A stretch of 64,000 nucleotides of DNA, taken from NCBI GenBank assembly GCA_963841965.1, contig CAWJES010000013.1, forward strand, positions 173,603 to 237,602, in the 5' to 3' direction. The stretch comes from Palsa-459 sp963841965 (GTDB lineage Bacteria; Actinomycetota; Acidimicrobiia; Acidimicrobiales; RAAP-2). The position numbers and the translations under genes were made by a program. The notes under the pieces were generated by a model that did not search any database, was not told where the DNA came from, and was given only the letters and a program-made list of their open reading frames with translations. This document shows, one piece after another, positions 9,556 through 18,955 of this stretch (its first letter is position 1; every line of letters starts with the position of its first letter).

Positions 9556-12500
9556 TCAGAGCGAGAGGCGCGCCACGGCGACGAGGCGGTTCCCCTGGAT
9601 GCAGGCGAGTTCCGTCGGGCTGGCGCCGGCCGCCTGGACACCTGACACCGGGGTGCTCCCGAGCCCCGCCAGCGAGGCGAGGTCGAACGCCGCCCAGGGC
9701 TCGGAGACCCCGAGCGAGCTGAACTGGAGGAGGCGGCCCGCCGTCGACACGGCGTAGAGCTCGACGACCGGGCCGGAGGCGAGCAGCACGGGGGTGCCGG
9801 CGACGGCGGGGAGCGCGGACAGGTCCGGGGGACGGCTCGTCCTGCCCGATCCCTGGGTCATCGGGGTCATCGACCAGTTGCCGGGCGTCCCCTGGAAGAC
9901 CTCGACCCACCCGCCCGCCGTGGTGGCCGCGACGACGAGCCCGCCGAGGCCCACGGCCGCCGCGGGGCTCGACGCGATGGCGGACGTCCCCGATGTCGAT
10001 ATGCCGGCGTCGGCGGCGAGCCAGTCGATCCGCCACGGGCCTGACGCGTCGGTCAGGAGGCCGAGTCGGCCGTTCGACGATCGCGCGAGATAGCCCGTGC
10101 CCGATCCCACCGGCACCTGGGCGACGTCGCCGGCCATCGCGCCCGACACCGAGGCGGCCCGGGAGAGGTCGATGGCCTGGCACGACGTCGCGCTCGTGGC
10201 GGCGACGCACTGGACGAGGTCGCCAGAGGCAGCCACCGCGGCGATCGAGAGCTGGGCCGCCGCGCCCGAGCCCGTGAGCGCCGCGGTGGGATCGCCCGTG
10301 ACCGCGGGGGATCCCGCGGTGGTCGTCAGGTCGGTCCCGGTCCAGCCCGAGACGTGCGGCGAGCCCGTCTGGCGCAGCTCGACGAGGCCGCCGGTCGTCG
10401 ACCGGTAGGCGGCGAACAGCGACGTGCCGGACGCGACGAGCGCGGGGGTCGACGCCGCCGCGGGCGTCGACGCGGTCACGGGGAGCGGCTGGACGTCGAG
10501 CACGCCGCTCGACCACGACCCGAGGAGGATGCGTCCGGCTGTGGTCCGCAGCGCCACCGCGTAGCTCCCCGGCGCGCCGAGCGCCACGACGCCAGGCGCG
10601 CCGGCGATCGCGGCTCCCGAGCCCGGTCCTCCGATGACCGAGGAGGTCCAGGGATCCGTGAAGGTCACGGTTGCCGTGCCCACGACGGTCGCGTCCGCCG
10701 AGACGGTGACCCGCACCGTCTGGGCCGTGTCGTCCCGGACGGTGAAGGACAGGGTGCCGCTCGCGCTGGTCGAGGTCCCGAGGAACTGCGCGACGCCGTC
10801 GCCCGAAGCGGTCGCGGTGACCCTCGCCGCGCCCACGAGGTCCCGCTGCGCGTCGCGCACCGTGACAGTGACCGTCGATCCGGTGCTGCCGAGCGGCACG
10901 GCCGCAGGCGTCGCGACGACGGTCGAGGTGGCGGCTGATGCGACCGGTGCCGCGAAGGTGATCGGCGACGTCTCGACCGCCTGGTCGAAGGAGTCGGAGA
11001 ACGCGACGGTGGACGTTCCTGCGACCGGAGGATTGGTGACACCCGTGGCGATGATCCGCACGGGTGTGTCGGCGAGGGGCTCGTCACCCGCCGCAGGCGC
11101 GAGGACCGCGACGTTGTCGGTGGCGCTCGACGCGCCCCGCTCGAGCGTGACCGACGGATCGAGCGATCCGAGCCCGTCGGTGACGGTCCACGACGATGCG
11201 GCCGCGGGGAGGACCGTGCCGGACGGCGCGGTCACCGTGATCGTCGTGCCCGCCGGGTATGCGCCCGCCCCGGTCGTGTACGACATCGTCCACGTGGCGC
11301 CCGGTGCCGAGGCGGTGGCGCTGCTCGTCGCCGCGCGCGCCACCTGGCCGCAGAGCGCGGTGATGAACCTCGTGCCCGGGCTGCCGAGTCCCGAGGCGAG
11401 GTCGTACCCGGGGCCCGCGCTGTAGGAGCCCGCGTACTGGCTGAAGATCCAGTTGCCACCCGTGGTCACGTCGTCGAAGGCACCGGTCGACGGCGCGATC
11501 GCATACAGGAGCGGATTGAGGAGCCCGAACCCGGTCGGCAGCGAGCAGCGCTGCTGGGCGATGGCGGTGACCGCGGCCATGAGCGGCGACCCCATCGAGG
11601 TCCCGCCCCACACCTGGTACGTGCCGTCGAGGTCGACGGCGATCCCGGTGTTCGGGTCGCCATCGACCGAGAGATCCGGGACCAGCCGTGCGAGTGCCGC
11701 GGGACCGGTCGTCGGCGTGCCCGAGGCGACCTGCCATGCCGGTCGACCGTGGAGCGTCGAGATCCCGCCACCGCCGGCGCTGCCCTCGTCGTCCCAGACG
11801 GCCTGCGTGAACGACGAGCCGACCTGGTCGACGGTCAGGCCCCCCACCCCCGTGACGTCGGGCTGCGACGCGGGATCGTCGACGGCGAGCGAGGTCGCCG
11901 TGACGTGCGGCGGGTAGTAGCAGTCCGAGGAACCCGAGTCGCCGGACGCCGCGAGCACGGACTGTCCCTGGGCGGCCATCTGCTCGAGGATCAGGCCCTC
12001 GGCGCTCGCGGCGCTCGTACCCTCCTCGGCCTCGCACTGGCCCCACGAGGTGGACACGATCGTCGCGGTGTCGTCGTCGGCGATGCGCGTCAGCAGGTCG
12101 ATGGTGCTGTCGAAGCTCGCCTGGGGTGCCTCGTAGACCTTGACCTTCGCGCTCGGCGCCAGGGATCGGAGCTCCTCGACGTCGAGCGTCGGCTCGGAGG
12201 AGCCCTGCGAGGGCTTCTGCGGTCCCGTCTCGTCGACGTAGACGTTGGACACGTCGGGGTCGGAGCTCACGTTCGCGGGGATCAGGCCGAAGCAGTGGTC
12301 GTAGGCGACGAGGTCCGCCGTCGCGTAGGACGCGAGCTCGACGAGCGCGATCGTCGAGCCCTGGCCGGTGAATCCCTGGCTCCACTGGCTGGCGAGCCCG
12401 TAGGCACGACCCTCCGCGTCCGGGGTGAGCCCGCTTCCGGTGAGGACCTGGAGCGCCCCCGTGCAGCCTCCTGAGGCCACAGCCGACGGGGCATCGCGGA

Positions 12501-13173
12501 ATCCGGGCGCCGCTGCGTGCGAGGACGCGGAGCGGACTGCCGGGGTGCGGACTGCCGGCGCCTGAGCATCGGACACGCGCCGGATCGCCGTCTCGTGCGG
12601 CTCGCTCAGCGTCGACACGCCGATAACGGCCGCCACATCGGGCGCGATCGTCGAGGAGATCTGGGTGGGGCCGGCGAGGCGGTAGCCGTCGCTGCCGTCC
12701 GCGAGCCGCCATTCGTCGAACTGCGCGCCGAGTGCCCTGCTGAACGTCTGCGCCGTCCCCGTCACCGTGAGGACGAGGTGGTCCGGGCTGAGCGCGCCGA
12801 CCGTGAGGCCCTCTGCGGCGAGTGTCGCGCGCACGCTGGCGATGGCGGAGGCGTCGGGCCCGAACGTCGATGCGAACGTGCCCGGCGGGAGGAACGCGCG
12901 GTAGTGCGGACTCGTCGGCGTGGAGACCGAGGCCACGAACGACGACAGAGCCGCCGCATCGCGGGGCTGGAGGACGACGCGCATCGATAGCGCGCTCGTG
13001 GCGGCCAGCTCGCCGATGCGCACCGCACCCGTCGGGATCGCGGTCGGCGGGCCGAGGACTGTCAGCACGGCCGCTTCGCGCGGCGACGAGCCCCGGGCCG
13101 CACCCGACGCCGGAACGGCCACGAGGAGGGCAGCGCACGCGACGGCGAGGGCGACGACGGCGGTCCTGCGCAT
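9556..13173 (-). CDS. Secreted sedolisin (S53 family) serine-carboxyl protease with C-terminal Ig-like and propeller-like repeats
   Basis: About 1205 aa. The ATG at 13173 is preferred over the in-frame ATG at 13182 because the GGAGAGGGGAG ribosome site directly abuts 13182 but is well spaced from 13173. Order: signal peptide, activation domain (pro-kumamolisin fold), catalytic domain, Ig-like region, and propeller-like repeats to the C-terminus. Catalytic signs are EPTLDVEE (Glu/Asp of the triad, near residue 328), the oxyanion Asp region SGDSGSSDCY, and the nucleophile motif GGTSMGSP near residue 525, followed by the calcium-site pattern AGPGYDLASGLG. Sedolisins act at acidic pH outside the cell. 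At this length it is far larger than a bare sedolisin because of the C-terminal repeats. Confidence 0.93.
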   Translation of the reverse strand: MRRTAVVALAVACAALLVAVPASGAARGSSPREAAVLTVLGPPTAIPTGAVRIGELAATSALSMRVVLQPRDAAALSSFVASVSTPTSPHYRAFLPPGTFASTFGPDASAIASVRATLAAEGLTVGALSPDHLVLTVTGTAQTFSRALGAQFDEWRLADGSDGYRLAGPTQISSTIAPDVAAVIGVSTLSEPHETAIRRVSDAQAPAVRTPAVRSASSHAAAPGFRDAPSAVASGGCTGALQVLTGSGLTPDAEGRAYGLASQWSQGFTGQGSTIALVELASYATADLVAYDHCFGLIPANVSSDPDVSNVYVDETGPQKPSQGSSEPTLDVEELRSLAPSAKVKVYEAPQASFDSTIDLLTRIADDDTATIVSTSWGQCEAEEGTSAASAEGLILEQMAAQGQSVLAASGDSGSSDCYYPPHVTATSLAVDDPASQPDVTGVGGLTVDQVGSSFTQAVWDDEGSAGGGGISTLHGRPAWQVASGTPTTGPAALARLVPDLSVDGDPNTGIAVDLDGTYQVWGGTSMGSPLMAAVTAIAQQRCSLPTGFGLLNPLLYAIAPSTGAFDDVTTGGNWIFSQYAGSYSAGPGYDLASGLGSPGTRFITALCGQVARAATSSATASAPGATWTMSYTTGAGAYPAGTTITVTAPSGTVLPAAASSWTVTDGLGSLDPSVTLERGASSATDNVAVLAPAAGDEPLADTPVRIIATGVTNPPVAGTSTVAFSDSFDQAVETSPITFAAPVASAATSTVVATPAAVPLGSTGSTVTVTVRDAQRDLVGAARVTATASGDGVAQFLGTSTSASGTLSFTVRDDTAQTVRVTVSADATVVGTATVTFTDPWTSSVIGGPGSGAAIAGAPGVVALGAPGSYAVALRTTAGRILLGSWSSGVLDVQPLPVTASTPAAASTPALVASGTSLFAAYRSTTGGLVELRQTGSPHVSGWTGTDLTTTAGSPAVTGDPTAALTGSGAAAQLSIAAVAASGDLVQCVAATSATSCQAIDLSRAASVSGAMAGDVAQVPVGSGTGYLARSSNGRLGLLTDASGPWRIDWLAADAGISTSGTSAIASSPAAAVGLGGLVVAATTAGGWVEVFQGTPGNWSMTPMTQGSGRTSRPPDLSALPAVAGTPVLLASGPVVELYAVSTAGRLLQFSSLGVSEPWAAFDLASLAGLGSTPVSGVQAAGASPTELACIQGNRLVAVARLSL

Positions 13174-13452
13174 CGTGGCCATCTCCCCTCTCCGTTGCAG
13201 TCGTGCGCAAGGCTAGAACGGCGGGGTCCACATGCCCCACCGTCCCCGGAACTAACTTCTGCACCGGGTGGAGGCCGCCCCCCGGCCGGTCGCCGGGGCC
13301 GAGGAGGATGGCGTGCCGAAGGAAGCTGGGCCGGCCCGCGACCCCGTCGCGGGACCGATGGGCGTACCCGCAGTCGTCCACGCCGTGCCTCCAACTACGC
13401 TCTCGGAGGTCGTGCGTCGGTCCACCAGGATCCGAGGTGAGGCACCACCGTC
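13174..13452. promoter_or_regulatory. Divergent intergenic region between sedolisin and CHAP genes
   Basis: This 279-bp gap separates two divergently transcribed secreted-protein genes and must hold both promoters. I see no clear sigma-70 boxes. An open frame on the plus strand (from 13268) overlaps the CHAP start, has no ribosome site, and is not considered a gene. Confidence 0.4.
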
Positions 13453-15327
13453 ATGTCGGCCCTGAAACCCCTTCACAGAGCCGGAGCAACCGGCGTGCTG
13501 GTGCTCACGGTGCTGCTGTGGGCGGCACCGGCCCACGCCGTGACCTCTGCACCTGCCGTCCCCGTGCCGTCTGCTGCGTCGGTCAATGGCCACCTTCTCG
13601 ACGTCGCCGCCTCGTCCAAGCCCATCAGTCCGTGGGTCGCGACCGACCTGACGACCCTCGAGTCGGTCGCCGGCGTCGCCGGCACGGTCACCACCGCCGA
13701 GACCCCGGCGGGCGCGACGCTGGTCGCGGCGCGCACGACTGCCGGCCACGTGCTGCTGTTCACGCTGCCGGCGACGCCGGCGACGTGGCAGGAGGTTGAC
13801 GTGACACAACTCGCCAGCGCCCCCCTCGCCGCCGGCACGCCGTCGGTCGTGGTGGATCCGCTGGGCGTGACCCGGATCTTCTTCCGGACCGCGACAGGGG
13901 ACCTCGACGAGCTGGAGAACGACCGCGTCGCGCCGGACCCCTGGTTCACGACGGACCTGACCGTCGAGGTGCAGCCGAACGCGGCCGCATCGCTCGCCGG
14001 CGATCCCACGGCGATCTCGGCCACCGGGTACCCGACCACCGTCTATGCGGAGGCAACAAACGGCGACCTCGTCTCGTTCTCCCAGACGACGAGCTCGACT
14101 CGCCCGTGGTTCTTCACGAACATCTCGCTCCTCTCGTTCGGGCCGACCGTGAAGGGGGCGCCGGCGGTCATTGCGGCGCCCGACGGGTTCGGGCTCACGG
14201 CCGTCTACGCCGAATCCTCCACCGACCAGCTCATCGAGTTCACTGATGACGATGCCGGCTGGCACCTGTGGTCCGCGCGCAACGTCTCGACGTCGCTCAG
14301 CCTCGGCGCCATCGCGTCGCAGCCGTCGGCGCTGACGGGCCAGCCCTCGATCGTCGCCGTGACGTCCGCGACGGGCCACCTCGTCACCGTGACGATCCCG
14401 ACGGTCGCGCTCACCGGTGCGACCGTGACCGACGTCTCCTCGCTGACTAAACAGACGGTCCGGCTCGGGTACACGCCGTCGATCGCGGCCTCGAAGGTCG
14501 GCTTCGTGATTGCGGCGCTGTCGCCGGCGTCGCACCTGAACGTGTTCAGCGCGGCCGAAGCGCCACCGACGGCTGCGACGGTCGTCGACGCGACCGCGCA
14601 GCCGCTGACCGAGCAGACCGTCGAGAGCTCGCCGGTCGCAGTGGACATCGGTGGTGTGACCTCCATCTTCACCGCGTCGGGCGGCTACCTCGGCACGACG
14701 GCGAGGCTGATCCTCAACGCCGAGTCCCAGGACCAGTACCACGCCAAGACGATCGAGTCCCCGCCGGGCTCAAACTGCAACCCGTTCAGCGCCATCTGGT
14801 CGCGGGGCACGACCGCCGGCTGTGCGCCGGGAACCTCCTCGGAGGAGTGGTGCAGCGACTTCGCCCAGTGGGTCTGGCAGTCGGTCGGCATCGACACGAC
14901 CGGCATCACGGGCGCGTCCAAGAGCTTCGTGACGTGGGGCGAGTCCCAGGTCCCCAGCCAGTTCATCCCGTTCTCCAAGTCGGCCGTCCCCGCGGTCGGC
15001 GACGCCGTGGTCTGGGGGGTCGCATCCCCCCTGTACGGGGCGCACGTCGGGATCATCGTCGCCGTCTCCGGCGGGGAGATCGACGTGGTCTCGGGGAACT
15101 CCGGACCCAACATCGCCAACGAGGGCAACATCGCGGTGTGGCGGTCGGGTTTCTTCAAGCCCGAGGGCAACCTGGTGAGCGGCGACGCCATCCTCGGCTA
15201 CGTCAGCCCGACGCCGCTGCCGAAGCCGGCTGTCGCGACCCACGCGACGTTCGACCGCTCCGCGTCGTGGCCCGTGCTCCAGGGCTCGGGAGGCGGGAGC
15301 GTGCCGAGCCCGTCGACGACGCCCTGA
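13453..15327 (+). CDS. Secreted CHAP-domain amidase/endopeptidase with N-terminal propeller-like repeats
   Basis: 624 aa with a signal peptide (hydrophobic core ending AAPAHA near residue 29). Residues about 35-410 carry repeats of the W-x-x-TDLT ... GxP ... GDL/GHL type shared with the neighbouring secreted hydrolases. Residues about 440-590 form a CHAP/NlpC-like papain fold: nucleophile Cys in EEWCSDFAQWVW, the His in YGAHVGIIVAV, and a following polar residue in DVVSGNSG. Such domains cleave peptidoglycan amide bonds. A short Pro/Ser tail ends the protein. The start follows a purine-rich GAGGTGAGG site. It diverges from the sedolisin gene. Confidence 0.88.
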   Translation: MSALKPLHRAGATGVLVLTVLLWAAPAHAVTSAPAVPVPSAASVNGHLLDVAASSKPISPWVATDLTTLESVAGVAGTVTTAETPAGATLVAARTTAGHVLLFTLPATPATWQEVDVTQLASAPLAAGTPSVVVDPLGVTRIFFRTATGDLDELENDRVAPDPWFTTDLTVEVQPNAAASLAGDPTAISATGYPTTVYAEATNGDLVSFSQTTSSTRPWFFTNISLLSFGPTVKGAPAVIAAPDGFGLTAVYAESSTDQLIEFTDDDAGWHLWSARNVSTSLSLGAIASQPSALTGQPSIVAVTSATGHLVTVTIPTVALTGATVTDVSSLTKQTVRLGYTPSIAASKVGFVIAALSPASHLNVFSAAEAPPTAATVVDATAQPLTEQTVESSPVAVDIGGVTSIFTASGGYLGTTARLILNAESQDQYHAKTIESPPGSNCNPFSAIWSRGTTAGCAPGTSSEEWCSDFAQWVWQSVGIDTTGITGASKSFVTWGESQVPSQFIPFSKSAVPAVGDAVVWGVASPLYGAHVGIIVAVSGGEIDVVSGNSGPNIANEGNIAVWRSGFFKPEGNLVSGDAILGYVSPTPLPKPAVATHATFDRSASWPVLQGSGGGSVPSPSTTP

Positions 15328-15349
15328 GTGATCGTCAGCGCGGCGTGCG

Positions 15350-15850
15350 CTACGTGCCGGCCGAGAGCCTGCGGTAGCGGGCATCGAGGTTGGAGCACTC
15401 CTCGCACACCGTTTCGGGGACAACGCCGAACTGGATCAGCCACCGGAAGATCGTGCAGCCGAGGCAGTAGCCCGCGAAGCCCTCGAGCGACGCGGCGACG
15501 AGCAGCACGACGAGGAGCCAGGCCGCCGGGGTCCATCCGACCGTCGCCCAGAGGACCACGGCGCCCGTCGTCACTGCCGCGCCGATCGCCTGGGCGAACC
15601 GCTTGGGAGGACCGGGCACGAACGTCGGGGCAGCGCTCAGCCTCGGGGCGATGACGCGCGTCGCGAGCTGGCCGAGGGGACTGAGCTTCGGCCCGGTCAG
15701 GACGCGTGCCCAGAACCCGTAGCAGAGGATGCCCAGGACGATCGGGCTGCGCAGCGAGATCGCGAGCAGCGTGAGGACCACCACGCCGCATGCCACCGTG
15801 CGGGCCGCAACCTCGTTCACCGGGTTGGGGAAGCTCAGCAGTCTCGACAT
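15350..15850 (-). CDS. DUF4395 family membrane protein
   Basis: 166 aa with about four hydrophobic segments and the family's conserved GYCLGCTIF patch near residue 130, followed by a C-terminal CEEC cysteine pair. These cysteines and the usual association of DUF4395 with rhodanese or thioredoxin partners suggest a redox or sulfur role (inference from the family). It is convergent with the CHAP gene and followed upstream by a TauE/SafE exporter on the same strand, which also fits sulfur chemistry. Confidence 0.85.
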   Translation of the reverse strand: MSRLLSFPNPVNEVAARTVACGVVVLTLLAISLRSPIVLGILCYGFWARVLTGPKLSPLGQLATRVIAPRLSAAPTFVPGPPKRFAQAIGAAVTTGAVVLWATVGWTPAAWLLVVLLVAASLEGFAGYCLGCTIFRWLIQFGVVPETVCEECSNLDARYRRLSAGT

Positions 15851-15884
15851 GATGACTAACTATATCGGAATTGGAGGATTTGAC

Positions 15885-16655
15885 TCACGAGATCGCGAGC
15901 CTGATGGTCGTGGCCGTGCCGACCACGACCACGGCCACGCGGAGCCAGACCGGGGGGATCCGGAGCACGACGGCCGTGCCGAGGGTCCCGCCCGCGAGCG
16001 TCCCGATCCACAGGGCCACGACTGCGTCCCACGCGAGATGGCCCCGGATCACGAAGACCACGGCGGCGACCACGCAGATGAGGATCGACATGGCGCTGCG
16101 CAGCCCCGACAGGGTGCCCAGGTCGTCGGACAGGGCGATGCCCATGACAGCGAGCAGCATGATGCCCACCCCGGCTCCGAAGTAGCCCCCGTAGATGGCG
16201 ATCGCGAAGCTCCCCACCTGCAGGAGCGCCCGCCTGGTGGGGTGGTCGTGGGCGACGTGGGCGATGGACCGGGTGATGATCGGCTGGAGCGCGAACGCCA
16301 CCGTCGCGATCCCGACGAGCCATGGCACGACGGACCGGAACGTCGAGGCAGACCCTTCGAGCAGCAGGGCCGTGCCGAGGAGCGTGCCGATGACGAGCGC
16401 CGGGAGCAGCGAGACGATCACACGCCGCCGCTCGGAGAGCTCGGCGCGGAAGCCCGCGATGCCTGCGATGTAGCTCGGAACGACGCCGACGGAGTTGGAG
16501 ACGTTCGCCGTGAGGGCCGGGATCCCGAGCGCCAGCAGGACCGGGAAGCTCAGCAGGGTCCCGCCGCCGGCGACCCCGTTGGCGACGCCGGCAGCGATGC
16601 CCGCGGCGACCATAATGAGGAAACGACCAGCACCATGGACTGTCGCGACCACCAT
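15885..16655 (-). CDS. TauE/SafE family anion/sulfur-compound exporter
   Basis: 256 aa, about eight predicted membrane helices. The N-terminal GVANGVAGGGTLLSFP motif and the internal repeat AIYGGYFGAGVGIMLLA are the twin signature loops of the TauE/SafE permease family, which moves sulfite, sulfoacetate or other small anions. It lies 34 bp upstream of the DUF4395 gene in the same orientation, so the two may be co-transcribed. The gap carries a TAACTATAT box that could instead give DUF4395 its own promoter. Confidence 0.88.
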   Translation of the reverse strand: MVVATVHGAGRFLIMVAAGIAAGVANGVAGGGTLLSFPVLLALGIPALTANVSNSVGVVPSYIAGIAGFRAELSERRRVIVSLLPALVIGTLLGTALLLEGSASTFRSVVPWLVGIATVAFALQPIITRSIAHVAHDHPTRRALLQVGSFAIAIYGGYFGAGVGIMLLAVMGIALSDDLGTLSGLRSAMSILICVVAAVVFVIRGHLAWDAVVALWIGTLAGGTLGTAVVLRIPPVWLRVAVVVVGTATTIRLAIS

Positions 16656-16711
16656 CGCGCCACGTTACGGCGTCCACCGTTTTCGACCCGACGACTTGTA
16701 GCCTCGGCACC

Positions 16712-17161
16712 GTGCCGATTGCGACCATGACACCCTTCGTGCACACCGATGTGATCCATGCCGCCGGCGGCATCGTCGTACGTCAGGGTGCCGATGGCGA
16801 TCCCCAGGTCGCGGTCGTGTGGCGCGCCGCGCGCGGTGACTGGACGTTCCCCAAGGGCAAGCTCGACGGCGGCGAGACCTACGAGCAGGCAGCCCTGCGC
16901 GAGGTCGTCGAGGAGACGGGCCTCGAGTGCCGAACGGTCGGCTTCGTCGGGACGACCGAGTACGAGCACCGCAAGGGCCGGCCGAAGGTCGTCGCCTACT
17001 TCCTGATGGAGGCGCAGTACGGGCGCTTCACGCCGAACGACGAGGTCGATGAGCTGCGCTGGTGCGGCATCGCCGATGCCGAGCGCCTGCTCACCTGGGA
17101 CCGCGACCGCGACCTCCTCGAGCGCGCCGCCCGGCTCCCCGAGCTCGCCGCACTGCGCTGA
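16712..17161 (+). CDS. Nudix hydrolase (MutT-like)
   Basis: 149 aa. A complete Nudix box is visible: G49-x5-E55-x7-R63-E64-x2-E67-E68-x-G70-L71. The enzyme hydrolyses nucleoside diphosphates linked to another group, with Mg coordinated by the box glutamates. The start may be GTG 16712 or ATG 16727; the shorter form keeps the whole fold. It is divergent from the TauE-like gene (57 bp) and followed 40 bp later by a DtxR regulator. Substrate cannot be told from sequence. Confidence 0.9.
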   Translation: MPIATMTPFVHTDVIHAAGGIVVRQGADGDPQVAVVWRAARGDWTFPKGKLDGGETYEQAALREVVEETGLECRTVGFVGTTEYEHRKGRPKVVAYFLMEAQYGRFTPNDEVDELRWCGIADAERLLTWDRDRDLLERAARLPELAALR

Positions 17162-17201
17162 CACCCCGCGGGCCGCGCAGCGCCCGCCGTAGGCTGGACC
17201 C

Positions 17202-17918
17202 ATGTCGGCGGACGCGAGCGAGGCGCAGACCACGACCACCGTCGACCGGTACCTCGAGACGATCTACTGCATCGCGGGGGAGGGCGAGGTGGTGCGTCCG
17301 AGCAGGCTCGCCCAGTGGCTGGGAGTCAGTGCGCCGACGGTGAGCAATGCGCTGCAGCGCCTCGCGCGCGACGGGTGGATCGACGTCGCGGGCGACCGGA
17401 GCGTCGCGTTGACCGATGCGGGCGGGGCCAAGGCGTCGGCCATCGTCCGGCGCCACCGGGTGCTCGAGCGGTGGCTGGCCGACGTGCTCGCATTCGACTG
17501 GGCCGAGGCCGATGCCGAGGCCGACCGCCTGAGCTCGGCGGTCTCCGACGCGGTGATCGACAGGATCGACGCGTCGATGGGCCGGCCGCTGACCTGCCCG
17601 CACGGCAACGCGATCCCCGGGCGCACGCCCCGCTACGGCGAGCTCGTCTCGCTCGCCGACCTGGAGCCGGGGACCCCCGCCCATGTCCGCAGGATCTCCG
17701 AGGTCGCCGAGCACGAGGCGAGGACCCTGCTCCGGTCCCTGCAGGACGCGGGGATCCGGGAGGGCAGCCACGTCGTCGTGAGCGCAGAGATCGCGGATCC
17801 GACGGTCCTGTCCGTCGACGTCTCGGGACGCACGCTGACCATCGCGACCACGGCCGCCAGGTGGATCTGGGTGGAACCGGGGACAGGTTCGTCGAGGGCG
17901 CCGACGGCCGCGTTGTAG
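17202..17918 (+). CDS. DtxR/IdeR family metal-dependent transcriptional regulator
   Basis: 238 aa with an N-terminal winged helix (recognition region SAPTVSNALQRLARDGWIDV), a dimerisation domain with metal-site histidines and glutamates (RRHRVLERWL, CPHGN), and a C-terminal FeoA/SH3-like domain from about residue 150. This is the three-domain layout of DtxR/IdeR, which represses iron-uptake genes when Fe(II) is bound. A near-consensus DtxR box begins 12 bp after its stop codon, in front of the FTR1 iron permease, so the regulator and its probable target are adjacent. Confidence 0.9.
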   Translation: MSADASEAQTTTTVDRYLETIYCIAGEGEVVRPSRLAQWLGVSAPTVSNALQRLARDGWIDVAGDRSVALTDAGGAKASAIVRRHRVLERWLADVLAFDWAEADAEADRLSSAVSDAVIDRIDASMGRPLTCPHGNAIPGRTPRYGELVSLADLEPGTPAHVRRISEVAEHEARTLLRSLQDAGIREGSHVVVSAEIADPTVLSVDVSGRTLTIATTAARWIWVEPGTGSSRAPTAAL

Positions 17919-17929
17919 TGCCTCCGTCG

Positions 17930-17948
17930 TACGGTTAGCCTAAACTAA
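17930..17948 (+). promoter_or_regulatory. DtxR/IdeR iron box
   Basis: The 19 bases TACGGTTAGCCTAAACTAA match the classical DtxR operator TTAGGTTAGCCTAACCTAA at 16 of 19 positions, including the whole GGTTAGCCTAA centre. It lies between the DtxR-family gene and the iron permease at 18041, about 92 bp upstream of the latter's ATG. Iron-dependent repression of the permease is the obvious inference. Confidence 0.85.
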
Positions 17949-18040
17949 TAGGTCGAATGGCCCCCTGGAGGGTGGATGCGCACGGGTGATCCGCAGGTCC
18001 GAGGCAGTGCGCGGTCGCCCCGCGGCACCTGGGTCCCGGC

Positions 18041-18955
18041 ATGATCCCGACCTTCGTCATCTTCCTGCGCGAGGGGATCGAAGCGATGATGATCGTCGCG
18101 ATCCTGCTCGCGTACCTCAGCCGGATCGGCCAGCGCGCCCACTTCAAGGACGTGTTCATCGGCGTCGCCGTCGCGCTCGTGCTCGTCGTCGCCGGAGGCG
18201 TCTCGGCGTACCTCTTCATCGGCCACTACGAGGGCTCGACGGTGCAGACCATCTTCGAGACCGCAACCTACCTGGTTGCCGCTGCGTGCCTCACCTACAT
18301 GACCTTCTGGATGCAGTCGCACGCGCGAGGGCTCTCGAAGGAGCTCGAGCGGCGCAGCGAGGAGGCGCTCTCAGGGGGGTCGAGGTGGGGGCTCGGGCTG
18401 CTCAGCTTCCAGGCTGTCGGTCGCGAGGGCCTTGAGACCATGGTCTTCACGCTCGCGATCGTCTTCGCGAGCTCCAAGCAGGCCGCGACCCCGACGCACG
18501 GACGGTGGCTCTTCCTCGGCGCCGTGCTCGGGCTGCTCGTCGCATTCGCGATCGCGATCGCGATCTACAAGCTCGGCCACCGCATCAACCTCGGCCGGTT
18601 CTTCCTGGTCCTCGGTGTGACGCTCATGATCTTCGCGGCCGGGCTGCTCGCCGATGCCGTCGAGAACCTCCAGCAGCTCGGGTGGCTGCCGTTCGGCGAG
18701 CACGTGCTCTGGAACTCGAGCTCGCTGATCTCGGAGGCATCGTCGGGCGGGGACGTGCTGCACTCCCTCTTCGGGTACGCCCAGGCGCCGACGGTGCTCC
18801 AGGCGGTCGTCTGGGTCACCTACGTCTCGGTGAGCATTGCCGCCTTCGTCGCGATGTCGAGGCGCTCGCGACGCTCGCGCTCGTCGGGCCCCGCGACGGT
18901 GCCCGCGGCGTCGCTCCCGGCGACGCCTCCCGAATGGGCCCCGACGGCGATCTGA
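18041..18955 (+). CDS. efeU: FTR1 family high-affinity iron permease (EfeU-like)
   Basis: 304 aa integral membrane protein, about seven helices. Both iron-translocation motifs are present: REGIE at residues 10-14 and REGLE at 128-132 (R-E-x-x-E). The family imports iron, usually with a periplasmic EfeO/EfeB or a ferroxidase; no such partner is seen next to it here. An iron box upstream points to control by the adjacent DtxR-type regulator. Confidence 0.93.
   Translation: MIPTFVIFLREGIEAMMIVAILLAYLSRIGQRAHFKDVFIGVAVALVLVVAGGVSAYLFIGHYEGSTVQTIFETATYLVAAACLTYMTFWMQSHARGLSKELERRSEEALSGGSRWGLGLLSFQAVGREGLETMVFTLAIVFASSKQAATPTHGRWLFLGAVLGLLVAFAIAIAIYKLGHRINLGRFFLVLGVTLMIFAAGLLADAVENLQQLGWLPFGEHVLWNSSSLISEASSGGDVLHSLFGYAQAPTVLQAVVWVTYVSVSIAAFVAMSRRSRRSRSSGPATVPAASLPATPPEWAPTAI

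Noticed and set aside
13268..13465. A 65-aa plus-strand frame between the sedolisin and CHAP genes
   Set aside because: No ribosome site, Pro/Arg-rich, and it overlaps the well-supported CHAP start.
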